Positions 1-8,297 of a stretch of 47,804 nucleotides of DNA are shown here, one piece after another. Each line of letters begins with the position of its first letter. Position 1 is the first letter of the stretch. Location: positions 1 through 47,804 of the forward strand of contig CAZJWR010000025.1 of the NCBI GenBank assembly GCA_964549765.1, given 5' to 3'. The notes under the pieces were generated by a model that worked only from the letters and a program-made list of their open reading frames with translations, searched no databases and was not told where the DNA came from. The translations under genes and the position numbers were made by a program. This stretch comes from CAZJWR01 sp964549765 (GTDB taxonomy: Bacteria; Zixibacteria; MSB-5A5; GN15; JAAZOE01).

Positions 1-829
1 CATAAATCGACTTCCATTGTCGGGGACCGTCCGGATTCCGAATGTTTTCAAGTTCCTCGAAATTCTGTCTGCAGATAATTACCGCACTCAGCTTTTCATA
101 AAATGGATGACCGAAGATCCCTTTTTCAACAATACCCCGTGAATTTTCCTTTCTTTGCAACGGTGAATATGAAAAGGTATTATCACTAAAATTGAACTTG
201 AATTCACCATATAGCGCAGTTCTGGCTTGAAAATCATCGAGATAGAAATTATTTTCAAAATCATACTGAAATAGGGCCATCACAAATGGCTCCGAATGAA
301 GTACATCAACGTATTTATTCATTTTTTCATCAACCTTCATTATGAACCTTTTCGCTTGATCTATGGGAGCTGTCACGAGAGGAAGTCGCGAAGACAAAAC
401 ACCATTCACGAATATACGATTATCTTCATCTATGAGTATTTTATGATGAGGGTGGTTTTGCCTGACGACAGACACGTCACACAAGAAGCTTTTCTCACTC
501 AATTTATCATACTTAACTTTAAAATCTGGCGTTAATTCCCCTATCTTAGGATTTTTTTTGCATTGCCATCCCAGATAACGCCAAAAAGCCGCGAAAACGA
601 TTTCAGCTACTGATTCGTGAAATGAATTTTCGCCCTTCGAAAGGGCTCTGAAAAGGATATCTCGGCGGTCTCTCAATGAAAAGAAACACATTTCTCTATT
701 CAGCCATGAAAAATATTCTTTTACCCAAGCCAAGTCATTAATCGTCGAAAGCCACTCACGGGCAGTCCCATTCATTTCAGGAAATTTCTCAATCAATTCG
801 AATTCAAAGAGGTATGATTTCTTCGCCAT
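1..829 (-). CDS. Partial hypothetical protein, possible PD-(D/E)XK-like fold, AT-rich
   Basis: Reading frame open on the minus strand from an ATG at 827-829 to the window edge without a stop (276 codons visible, C-terminus missing). AAAGGA about 7 nt upstream supports the start. I do not recognise the family. Around residues 69-122 there is a Glu-rich helix (FHESVAEIVFAAFWRYLGW), then PDF at 101-103, then a hydrophobic strand FLCDVSVV (115-122). This helix / PD / D-x-S order resembles restriction-endonuclease-like folds, but the usual lysine is a serine, so nuclease activity is only a guess. No signal peptide or membrane segment is visible. It lies 61 bp downstream of comM on the same strand. 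G+C is low (115 of the first 300 bases, about 38%) against 40 of 60 in 901-960, which suggests recent acquisition. Confidence 0.72.
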   Translation of the reverse strand, partial: MAKKSYLFEFELIEKFPEMNGTAREWLSTINDLAWVKEYFSWLNREMCFFSLRDRRDILFRALSKGENSFHESVAEIVFAAFWRYLGWQCKKNPKIGELTPDFKVKYDKLSEKSFLCDVSVVRQNHPHHKILIDEDNRIFVNGVLSSRLPLVTAPIDQAKRFIMKVDEKMNKYVDVLHSEPFVMALFQYDFENNFYLDDFQARTALYGEFKFNFSDNTFSYSPLQRKENSRGIVEKGIFGHPFYEKLSAVIICRQNFEELENIRNPDGPRQWKSIY

Positions 830-890
830 ATCTATGTCCTTTACTGGGCATTGCTTTGTATTCCCAAATAGCCCGCTGGCCTGACACCTA

Positions 891-2426
891 TCACAGCCAG
901 AGGCTGCGGTCGAGGGAACGGTAGCCGATGGCTTCGGCGATGTGCGGCGTGTCGATCTGCGGGCTGTCGTCGAGGTCGGCGATAGTGCGGGCGACCTTGA
1001 GGATACGATCATAGGCGCGCGCCGACAAACCCTGAGTGGTGATGGCAAGTTTGAGCAGGGATTTGGCCTTCTCGTCGATGGTGCATACCTCGCGGATCAT
1101 CTGCGATTCCATGTGAGCGTTGCAATAGATGTTGGGGAATTTTTCGAATCGTTCAAGTTGCCGCCGTCGGGCGCGGTTGACCCGTTCGCGGATGACCGTC
1201 GATTTTTCGCCGCAGGCATCCGACGACAACTCTTTGAAATTGACCGCCGGGACGTCGATGTGGATATCGATCCGATCCATGAGCGGCCCCGACAGCCGCG
1301 ACATGTATTTTTGTATTTGGGCGGGGCTGCAGGCGCATTCGTGGGAATTGTCGCCATGATAGCCGCACGGGCAGGGATTCATGGCGGCGGCCAGCATAAA
1401 ATTGGCCGGATATGTCAGCGACGTTGCCGCTCGGGATATGGTCACGAGGCCGTCCTCCAACGGCTGGCGGAGCACTTCGAGCACCTCGCGGCGGAATTCG
1501 GCGATTTCATCGAGAAACAGCACGCCGTGATGCGCCAATGACACCTCGCCCGGTTTGGGGATCGACCCGCCGCCGATTAACCCGGCGTTGGAGATGGTGT
1601 GGTGAGGATCGCGGAACGGCCTTGTGGCGACAAGTGGGGTGTCTTTTGGGAGTTTTCCCGCGACGGAGTGGATTTTGGTCGTTTCCAGAGCTTCATCGAG
1701 AGAGATATTCGGCAAAATGGTCGGCATGCGGCGGGCCAGCATGGTCTTGCCCGATCCGGGCGGCCCGACCAGGATAATATTGTGCCCGCCGGCGGCGGCG
1801 ACCTCGAGGGCGCGTTTGGCCGATTCCTGCCCGCGCACGTCGGAGAAATCGGTGTCGTAGCGGCGGGATTGTTCGAACACGGAATCGATATCGATTCGGA
1901 ACGGTTCGATATCGACGGCGCCCTCCAGAAAGCCGATGGCCTGTGTCAAATTGGCGACGGGAAAGACTTCGACCCCCTGCGCCATGGCGGCTTCCTTGGC
2001 GTTTTCCACCGGGACGAGCATTTTTTTGCCGTTATTGCGCGACGCGTGGATGGCCATCGGCAGGATGCCGTGGACGGGGCGAATCTGGCCGTCGAGCGCC
2101 AGTTCGCCGACCATAACCATGTCGTCGTATTCATCGCGGAGGATTTGCCCGGTGGCGGCCAAAATACCGACCGCGATGGGCAGGTCGAACCCGGAACCTT
2201 CTTTTTTGATATCGGCCGGGGCGAGATTGATGGTGACTTTTTTGGCCGGGAAAATGAAATCGGAATTTTTGATGGCCGATTGTACCCGTTCCTTGGATTC
2301 CTTGACGGCGGCGTCCGGCAGCCCGACCGTGGCGAAGGCCGGAATCATCTGCTGGACGTCGGCTTCGACGTCGACGGTGTAGGCGTCAATGCCGGAGGTG
2401 GCGGCGGATATGATTTTTGCCAACAT
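891..2426 (-). CDS. comM: ComM/YifB-family Mg-chelatase-like AAA+ ATPase
   Basis: About 511 residues, the usual length for the family. The N-terminal 180 residues are the Lon-protease-like ChlI domain (SGIDAYTVDVEADV, then GLPDAAVKESKERV). A central AAA+ module has Walker A GPPGSGKT at about 221-228 and Walker B LFLDEIAEF. The C-terminus has the Mg-chelatase-type tail with ARAYDRILKVARTIADL. ComM proteins are hexameric helicases that promote branch migration during natural transformation; that role is carried over from the family. I start at the ATG at 2426 rather than an upstream in-frame ATG at 2477, because residues before MLAKIISAATSG are not conserved in the family and the inferred promoter (2457-2484) lies between the two. 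Transcribed divergently from the haem lipoprotein at 2637. Confidence 0.93.
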   Translation of the reverse strand: MLAKIISAATSGIDAYTVDVEADVQQMIPAFATVGLPDAAVKESKERVQSAIKNSDFIFPAKKVTINLAPADIKKEGSGFDLPIAVGILAATGQILRDEYDDMVMVGELALDGQIRPVHGILPMAIHASRNNGKKMLVPVENAKEAAMAQGVEVFPVANLTQAIGFLEGAVDIEPFRIDIDSVFEQSRRYDTDFSDVRGQESAKRALEVAAAGGHNIILVGPPGSGKTMLARRMPTILPNISLDEALETTKIHSVAGKLPKDTPLVATRPFRDPHHTISNAGLIGGGSIPKPGEVSLAHHGVLFLDEIAEFRREVLEVLRQPLEDGLVTISRAATSLTYPANFMLAAAMNPCPCGYHGDNSHECACSPAQIQKYMSRLSGPLMDRIDIHIDVPAVNFKELSSDACGEKSTVIRERVNRARRRQLERFEKFPNIYCNAHMESQMIREVCTIDEKAKSLLKLAITTQGLSARAYDRILKVARTIADLDDSPQIDTPHIAEAIGYRSLDRSLWL

Positions 2427-2456
2427 AATAAATGCCTTATGCTCCCTTAATTTCGA

Positions 2457-2484
2457 ATTATAATAATAGGGAGACAAAAATCAA
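2457..2484 (-). promoter_or_regulatory. Sigma-70-type promoter of comM
   Basis: On the minus strand, TTGATT (2479-2484), a 16-bp spacer and TATAAT (2457-2462) precede the comM ATG by about 30 bp, giving a short leader that contains AAGG. Found by eye from consensus similarity. Confidence 0.5.
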
Positions 2485-2636
2485 ATCACTTTTTGCGGAA
2501 TTTCCCGTTTTGGAAATCGATGTCCTCTTCCCCGCTCGGGGAGATATATCCCGCGATTCAACTTGCGGTCGCGTGTTTTTTCGTGTATTATTCCGCGAAT
2601 TCGGCTTTGACCGGTAAACTGTGTATAAGGAATACT

Positions 2637-3761
2637 ATGGCGCGTATGGGCAATTTCAGACGCTGGATGTTGATGGTCCCGATGCTATCGGGACTGCTGG
2701 GCCTCATGTTTTTAGGGTGCGAAGACCCCGGGAGTTACGGCCAGGTGGAGCCTTTGACGTACGGCCACGTGGTCGTGCATTCGTCGGCGGTGGAACCGCC
2801 GATGGACAATCCCCGCGATGCCATCTGGAACGGCGCCATGACGACGGCGATTTTTGCCAGCGATTCGGCTTTTGCCGACAGCCTTCCCGTCATTGATTCC
2901 CTCCCCATTTATATCAAGGCGATCAAGACGTCGGAATATCTGTATATCCGGGTCAGGTGGGGCGAGAACGCCGTTATCAACAAGCGCAGTTATTCTGTCT
3001 GGCCGAACCCGATGGTGCATTTCGTGAGCGTCGATAACTCCGGCGACACATCTCGGTATTGGTCGCGTCGAGCCACGCAAGATATTTTCACCGACACGCT
3101 TCTCATTGACACCGTGATCGTCTGGCACGATCAGGATCGATTTGCCGTCATATGGAACACCGGAGACAATGGCAGCGAGGGGGCCGATTGCCGCACCATG
3201 TGCCATATGCCCGCCGATACGAGCCTGACCGGCGACCGGATGTACACCACCGGCGGCGGGCATGCCGACGTCTGGCATTGGCAGGCGGCGACAACCGATC
3301 CGGTCTTTCTGGCCGAGGATGAATACTGGGGGCCGGAGGGCCGTGCGGTGGACGCCTTCGCCCAGCCGATCTTCGATGTCAACTTTGACTCGGTTCTATT
3401 CCTGCCGCTTTCGATGAATGAAGACCCGAACCAGCGGCGGAAGCCGTTTTTGCATCTCGACGACGCCATCCCCTTCGATTCGACATATACATGGAATAAT
3501 CTGGACTCGATACCGGGCTACATCGTCAACGACAACGCTACGGGATCGATCGCGGATGTGAACGCGTATTCCAGTTTCAGCCGGACCGACAAGAGCTGGA
3601 TGGTGGTGATGCGGCGGCGGCTGACGACGGGGAATGGCGACGATTTCGATCTGGGCTCGATTCAGCCGGGCGATTCGGTGATGGTAACGATGGCGTTTAT
3701 GAACAACGCTACCAGCATTCATCACGGCTCCCGGCCGTTTTATATCGTTTTTCCGCAGTAA
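2637..3761 (+). CDS. Ethylbenzene-dehydrogenase-like haem-binding lipoprotein
   Basis: 374 residues. The N-terminus is a lipoprotein signal with lipobox FLGC (Cys28). The mature part resembles the EB_dh / DOMON-like haem-binding family: an N-terminal beta-rich part with YLYIRVRWGENA, then C185-x3-C189-H190 (CRTMCH) and DVWHWQA at 211-217, the Cys-x3-Cys-His plus WHW pattern I associate with this family. It is therefore probably a periplasmic lipid-anchored b- or c-type haem protein that passes electrons. No cytochrome partner is encoded next to it. I start at the ATG at 2637 because AAGG lies 6 nt upstream and the signal peptide begins there; an in-frame ATG at 2493 would add 48 unconserved residues. 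Family membership is from recognition; haem attachment is inferred. Confidence 0.78.
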   Translation: MARMGNFRRWMLMVPMLSGLLGLMFLGCEDPGSYGQVEPLTYGHVVVHSSAVEPPMDNPRDAIWNGAMTTAIFASDSAFADSLPVIDSLPIYIKAIKTSEYLYIRVRWGENAVINKRSYSVWPNPMVHFVSVDNSGDTSRYWSRRATQDIFTDTLLIDTVIVWHDQDRFAVIWNTGDNGSEGADCRTMCHMPADTSLTGDRMYTTGGGHADVWHWQAATTDPVFLAEDEYWGPEGRAVDAFAQPIFDVNFDSVLFLPLSMNEDPNQRRKPFLHLDDAIPFDSTYTWNNLDSIPGYIVNDNATGSIADVNAYSSFSRTDKSWMVVMRRRLTTGNGDDFDLGSIQPGDSVMVTMAFMNNATSIHHGSRPFYIVFPQ

Positions 3762-3798
3762 GAATCTTCAGCCTTATGCCAAAATCCACTCCCGGCGC

Positions 3799-3845
3799 TT
3801 GCCCGGTCGAACCGGCTTGCTTATATTTTCCGTACGAAAATATAA
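3799..3845 (+). promoter_or_regulatory. Promoter with overlapping 10-bp palindrome (operator candidate)
   Basis: TTGCCC (3799-3804), a 17-bp spacer and TATATT (3822-3827) form a reasonable sigma-70 promoter for the gene at 3898. A perfect inverted repeat TTATATTTTC / GAAAATATAA (3821-3830 and 3836-3845, centre CGTAC) covers the -10 box. A dimeric repressor would fit such a site. A second small stem (3862-3867 with 3875-3880) sits in the leader just before the ribosome binding site AAGGAG. Confidence 0.5.
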
Positions 3846-3897
3846 CCCCCATTTCCGGTGACGCTCTCGCTCGAAGAGCGCCCGCAAGGAGAATATC

Positions 3898-5358
3898 ATG
3901 GCGTTGAAAACCGAAGACCAATACAGGGATTCGCTGCGGAGCATGCGCCCCAACGTGCATAAGTTCGGCGAATTGATAGAGGACGTGACGACGCATCCGG
4001 CGACGAAGAATACCATTGAAGGTCATGCCAGCCTGTTTCGGTCGCAGCACGATGAAAAATTGAGCCAGATCGTGACGACCGTGTCGCATATCACCGGCGA
4101 GCCGATCAGCCGATATCTGTCCATTATCCGGTCGGCGGAAGATATGATTGCTAACTGCCTGATGAAGCGGTTCGCGTTTCAACTCACCGGAACCTGCACC
4201 GGCGGTCGCTGCGTGGGGTGGACGGCGCTCAATTCGATGTTCGTAACGACGTTCGATTGCGACAAACATCTCGGTACGGCGTATCATCTCCGCTTTCTGG
4301 AATGGCTGAAAAATGCCCAAGGGCGCGATATCACCATCGCGGGTGCGTTGACCGATCCCAAGGGCGACCGCACCAAAAAGCCGTCTCAGCAGGAAGATCC
4401 GGATATGAACCTGCGGATCGTGGAAAAGCGCGACGACGGCATTGTCGTGCGCGGAGCCAAAGTTATGATTTGCGGCGTGGCCGCGGCCAACGAGATATTC
4501 GTCCTGCCGGGGTCGGCCTACGGCGAGCAAGACAAGGATTATGCGGTGTCGTTCATTATCCCCCGCGATATCGAGAATCTGACGATTGTCGAGGCGACTC
4601 ATCCCAGCGACGGCCGCGAGGGACAGCGGGGATTCGATATTCCCAACACCTGCGGCGGGATCACCCAGGCGTATTTATTTTTCGAGGATGTGTTCATTCC
4701 CAACGAACGGGTCTTCATGGCAGGAGAATATCAATTCACCAAATCGGCGGTGTTCAATTTCGTGGCTCCGTACCGGTCGGCCATCGGCGGCTGCGTGGCC
4801 GGGCAGGGTGATATCAAGATCGGCGCGGCGATTTTGACCGCGCGCGCCAACGGTCTGTCGGCGAAGGCGTTTCGGGATAAGCTGTCGCAGATGTACGTCA
4901 ACAATGAAACGACCTTCGGGCTGGGAATCGCCGCATCGGCGCTGGGACAGAAACACCCCTCGGGCGCCTGGCTGCCCAATATGCTGTTGGCCAACGTCAA
5001 CAAGGTCCACGTCGCGACACTGCCGTATGAGACCTCCCGTCTGGCGCAGGATATCGCCGGGGGAATCGGCGAAACCGGCTGCATGCCGTCGGCAGTCGAC
5101 TTTGCATCGGACGAGTACGGTCACTTGATCAAGAAGTACATGAAGGCGGCGGCATCGGGTGAAGCGCGGGCGCGAGCGGCGCGGCTGGTGGAATGGTCGA
5201 CGGTCGGCGCGGGCGTACCGGGCTGCATGCACGGCGGCGGATCGCCTGACGGCGCCAAACTGTTTATTCATGCCCTGTCGGGCCTGGAGGATAAGGTTGA
5301 GTTGGCTCGGCGTTTGGCCGGCATCAATGAGGAAATCCCCGAGCCGCAGAAGAAGTGA
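3898..5358 (+). CDS. 4-hydroxybutyryl-CoA dehydratase / HpaB-family flavoprotein, divergent
   Basis: 486 residues, full length for the AbfD / HpaB-type acyl-CoA-dehydrogenase-fold family. Family blocks are clear: TDPKGDR (152-158), LRIVEKRDDGIVVRGAK, DKDYAVSF, FEDVFIPNER, the GGC block ending at Cys299, RLAQDIAGG and MHGGGSP. In the clostridial enzyme a [4Fe-4S] cluster is held by Cys99, Cys103, His292 and Cys299. Here Cys105 and Cys299 match two ligands, His292 is Tyr292, and the first cysteine is shifted (C100-T-G-G-R-C105, spacing 5 instead of 4). It may therefore lack the normal cluster and catalyse another reaction on a CoA thioester or an aromatic substrate. AAGGAG 7 nt before the ATG supports the start. 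No CoA-transferase or dehydrogenase is adjacent. Confidence 0.85.
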   Translation: MALKTEDQYRDSLRSMRPNVHKFGELIEDVTTHPATKNTIEGHASLFRSQHDEKLSQIVTTVSHITGEPISRYLSIIRSAEDMIANCLMKRFAFQLTGTCTGGRCVGWTALNSMFVTTFDCDKHLGTAYHLRFLEWLKNAQGRDITIAGALTDPKGDRTKKPSQQEDPDMNLRIVEKRDDGIVVRGAKVMICGVAAANEIFVLPGSAYGEQDKDYAVSFIIPRDIENLTIVEATHPSDGREGQRGFDIPNTCGGITQAYLFFEDVFIPNERVFMAGEYQFTKSAVFNFVAPYRSAIGGCVAGQGDIKIGAAILTARANGLSAKAFRDKLSQMYVNNETTFGLGIAASALGQKHPSGAWLPNMLLANVNKVHVATLPYETSRLAQDIAGGIGETGCMPSAVDFASDEYGHLIKKYMKAAASGEARARAARLVEWSTVGAGVPGCMHGGGSPDGAKLFIHALSGLEDKVELARRLAGINEEIPEPQKK

Positions 5359-5420
5359 CCGATACGGCAGCTGACGCACCGAGGTCATATCAGGATTTCA
5401 ATTTCAAGTAAGTCAGTTGC

Positions 5421-5450
5421 GGTGGCCCACCCGTGCCGTGCACGGGTGGG
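5421..5450 (-). repeat. Variable-hairpin repeat with constant GGCCACC tail (copy 1)
   Basis: Perfect 11-bp inverted repeat CCCACCCGTGC / GCACGGGTGGG (5426-5436 and 5440-5450) with a 3-nt loop. Read on the minus strand, the hairpin runs straight into GGCCACC, as in copies at 38242, 39621 and 39932. It lies between convergent genes, so it may also act as a transcription barrier, although no U-tract follows. Confidence 0.6.
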
Positions 5451-5483
5451 ATGTAGGTAGTCGGCATGAATCGCGATCCCACA

Positions 5484-7130
5484 CTATTCCTTCTTTTCCA
5501 ATTCGTGCGGTTCGACCATGATCGTTTTGTAATTGTCGATGGTCATCAGTCCCGGCTTGGCGCCGCGAGGTTTGCGAACGTATTTGCGGAGAGTATAGCT
5601 GACGGGTACTTTGGCCGAGCCTCGGGCCTTGCTGTAATATGCCGCCAGTGAGGCGGCCTCAGCAACTTCCCTCTTCGACGGCTCGAATTTCTTGTGTGGG
5701 AATCTCATCACCACATGCGATCCGGGGCATTGCGAGGCGTGAAACCATAGATCGTACGGCCGGGCATAATCGAGCGTCAGCCGGTCGTTGTCGGCTTCGG
5801 TTTTGCCGACCCAGAGCGTCACGCCGGTGGACGTCTGGTATTCCTTATACGGTCGGCGCGGCGCCGCGTCCGGCGCGCCCGAATCGGACGACGTCGGCAG
5901 CAATTCGGGGTAACGTTTCTGCGCTTCATCGAAATTGTCGTCGAAATCCATAAGCGCCCGGGTCAGAGTTTCGACCTCATGCCGGATGTTCTCCTGCCGC
6001 CGTTGCATGATTTCCAGCCCCTCGCGGCCTTTGCGGTATCGGCGCGAATACTGTTCTATGTTTTCGGGCCCGTTAAGCTTGGTATCGAGCGGGATAACGA
6101 CCATGTCTCCACCGTACAGGTTCTCGACCTCGATCTGCTCCATGCCACGCTCCAGACGGCTGCGGTTTATCTTGAGCAAGTCGGCGTATTGCAGATATTT
6201 CTCGTAATCGGCAGCCTCGGCGATATCCGATTCCAATCGTGTCACAAGCCGCTGAGATTTCTTGAGCTGCATTCGTATCGACTTGATGGTTCGTTCGCGG
6301 AAGGTCTCCGTCTCGTCGGCTTCCTTGACGGCGCTCAACAGGGATCGTTGCGCCTGTGACAGTGACGGGAATTTTTCGAGCGGCTCGTAGTCGGCTATCT
6401 TGAACGGATAATACCGGCTTTTGCCTTTGATGTAATACCCATATATCGGCCCATCGGCGTTATGATAGCTGTTGAGCGCCTGTTGAAGCCGGTCAAGAAT
6501 TTCGCGGCAGCCCTGAATGTCAGCGATATCGATATCGGCCAGCAGGGTGCGGGCCAGATAATAGTCGATGCCGTAAACGCGTTTTTCCATCAGGCGAGCC
6601 GGATTGGTATCGGGATTGGCGGTAAACATGGCGTGCAAGTCATCGGCGGTGATCTCGGACGGATCCCAATTTTCGGGCAATGGCGCCGGCTCATATCGGC
6701 GGCCGGGGTCGAATGACTTTTGGCGCAGAGACGCTACCTTGCCCCGGCTGCCATCAAGCAGCCAGAGATTGCCGTTGGGGCCGAGGATTTCGAACACGAG
6801 ATAGAGGCGGCCGTTGTCGGCATCGATGGAGATTTCTACGATGCGGTCGTTGGGGATTTGCCGTATCGAATCGATGCGGCCGTTCCAGACCTCGCGGGCG
6901 AACGGCCGGTATTTTTCCGAGGTATCCAGGCGTGAGCGCGACGCCGGGAGAATATAGAACCCGTTCTGCCGGGGATGGAACGACAGCGTGACGGCGTGAG
7001 GTTTATCCTTCTTGCAGTATATCTGCACGGCGCGTTCCTTGCGATAATACTCCACGCCGCTTATATTGGCAGTGGTAATAACCGACGCCGATTCGGCCAG
7101 GATACGGGTGATGTCCAGCGATGTCAACAT
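5484..7130 (-). CDS. rqcH: RqcH/Rqc2-homologous NFACT protein (ribosome quality control)
   Basis: 548 residues. The NFACT-N domain comes first and contains a D95-R96 pair in IPNDRIVEI, matching the Asp-Arg needed for tRNA binding in RqcH. A helical and coiled-coil middle follows (about 260-400, SVKEADETETFRERTIKSIR then MEQIEVENLYG). The NFACT-R domain has STGVTLWVGKTEADND and DLWFHASQCPGSHVV, both hallmarks of the family. RqcH binds obstructed 50S subunits carrying peptidyl-tRNA and recruits tRNA-Ala to add C-terminal alanine tails for degradation. The ATG at 7130 gives the expected N-terminus (LTSLDITRILAE); only a weak GGA precedes it. Divergent from the metzincin at 7202, convergent with 3898. 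Confidence 0.92.
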   Translation of the reverse strand: MLTSLDITRILAESASVITTANISGVEYYRKERAVQIYCKKDKPHAVTLSFHPRQNGFYILPASRSRLDTSEKYRPFAREVWNGRIDSIRQIPNDRIVEISIDADNGRLYLVFEILGPNGNLWLLDGSRGKVASLRQKSFDPGRRYEPAPLPENWDPSEITADDLHAMFTANPDTNPARLMEKRVYGIDYYLARTLLADIDIADIQGCREILDRLQQALNSYHNADGPIYGYYIKGKSRYYPFKIADYEPLEKFPSLSQAQRSLLSAVKEADETETFRERTIKSIRMQLKKSQRLVTRLESDIAEAADYEKYLQYADLLKINRSRLERGMEQIEVENLYGGDMVVIPLDTKLNGPENIEQYSRRYRKGREGLEIMQRRQENIRHEVETLTRALMDFDDNFDEAQKRYPELLPTSSDSGAPDAAPRRPYKEYQTSTGVTLWVGKTEADNDRLTLDYARPYDLWFHASQCPGSHVVMRFPHKKFEPSKREVAEAASLAAYYSKARGSAKVPVSYTLRKYVRKPRGAKPGLMTIDNYKTIMVEPHELEKKE

Positions 7131-7201
7131 GCGTCCAATATACGTGCCGGGGGCGGCGCTGGGAACAACATTTTGAAAGTGCGCCGGGGACGCGATAACA
7201 G

Positions 7202-8275
7202 GTGAGTGGAATTTTGCGAGATGCCATTACAACAACGCTTCTGCTGACGGCTCTGCTGATCGGTTATACTGATACGGTTCGATCCAGCGAAAAACCGATG
7301 CGCGTGGTCACCGTCAAAATCGTCGCCGATCGGAATTTCGCGTCTCAGGAGGTATGGAAACGCAAAGCTGAGCGGCAGATCAGCGACGTCGCCGGGGAAA
7401 TCCGCGGACTGTTGGGCGTGGATCTGAAAGTCGTCGGGTACGCCGAATGGCGGGGCAACGGCGCCGACAGCCTCTATGATGTCACCGCGAAAATAATGGG
7501 CGATATTCCCGCCGGCAATGCCGATATCCTGGTCGGCCTCACCTACGGCCCCTGCCCCAACGGGGCAAACGCCGTCCTCACCGACGGCGTGGCGATACCG
7601 TTTCGCGGCTTGGTCGTGCGAAAATATTATGCGCCGTGCGACCGCAACAAGTTTATACCCTATGCCCTTATCCACGAGATAGTGCATCTGTTCGGGGGGG
7701 TGCATGTCGGACAGGGGACATTGATGTCACCGGTATTCTCGGGAAATATTTGTCTCGAACTCGATCCGATCAATCGCGCTATCATCGGCTTGACCCGAAA
7801 TATCGATTTCCGGCGGGGCTATGCCTCACTCAGCCGGTCGTCTCTGGAAAACCTGGTTGAATTGTATCGGCAGGCGATCGCCGAAAGCGGCGGAGACATG
7901 ACCGTATTGACCAATCTTGCCGATGTGTACCGGGCGCTGGGCCGATATGACACGGCTCTGGATATCTACCGGGGTATCCTCGGTATCGATTCCACCGGGA
8001 TTCGCACCTGGCTGAATATTGCGGAATGCTATTTCGACGAAGATTTGGTTGATTCCGCCTTTGCCATACTCGACACGGCCCTGGAATCCACCACCGATTC
8101 CGGACAGGTCTATTACCGTATGGCCGAATTCCATTTCAAGTTGGGTGAATATGACACAGCATACCGGTATGCGTCGCGGGCGGCATGGCGCGGTATCGCC
8201 GTCGATTCCGGATTCATGGCGGAAATCAAGAAACATTACGTACCCGGCGAAAAAGCCCCGGAAGAGCGGAAGTAA
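7202..8275 (+). CDS. Secreted metzincin-type zinc protease with C-terminal TPRs
   Basis: About 357 residues. A hydrophobic segment (TTTLLLTALLIGYT) looks like a signal sequence. The zinc motif HEIVHLFGGVH (H158, E159, H162, H168) has the full HExxHxxGxxH pattern, and TLMSP (Met175) is a likely Met-turn, so the metzincin clan is well supported. From about 210 to 330 come tetratricopeptide repeats (LTNLADVYRALGRYDTALDIYRGIL, then two further units), suggesting protein-protein contacts in the periplasm. Substrate unknown. The start is uncertain: GTG at 7202 is the longest option, and TTG at 7214 has GGTGAG upstream. The 71-bp gap to rqcH must hold both promoters. Confidence 0.82.
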   Translation: MSGILRDAITTTLLLTALLIGYTDTVRSSEKPMRVVTVKIVADRNFASQEVWKRKAERQISDVAGEIRGLLGVDLKVVGYAEWRGNGADSLYDVTAKIMGDIPAGNADILVGLTYGPCPNGANAVLTDGVAIPFRGLVVRKYYAPCDRNKFIPYALIHEIVHLFGGVHVGQGTLMSPVFSGNICLELDPINRAIIGLTRNIDFRRGYASLSRSSLENLVELYRQAIAESGGDMTVLTNLADVYRALGRYDTALDIYRGILGIDSTGIRTWLNIAECYFDEDLVDSAFAILDTALESTTDSGQVYYRMAEFHFKLGEYDTAYRYASRAAWRGIAVDSGFMAEIKKHYVPGEKAPEERK

Positions 8276-8297
8276 TCCTGCCGGCTGATCTCCCCCG

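Noticed and set aside
1599..2450. A 283-residue plus-strand frame opposite comM
   Set aside because: It is the antisense shadow of a well-conserved gene; high G+C keeps stops rare on the opposite strand, and the translation has no family resemblance or ribosome binding site.
3709..4602. A 297-residue minus-strand frame overlapping the dehydratase-like gene
   Set aside because: It lies opposite a full-length recognised enzyme, and the product is Arg/His-rich with no domain.
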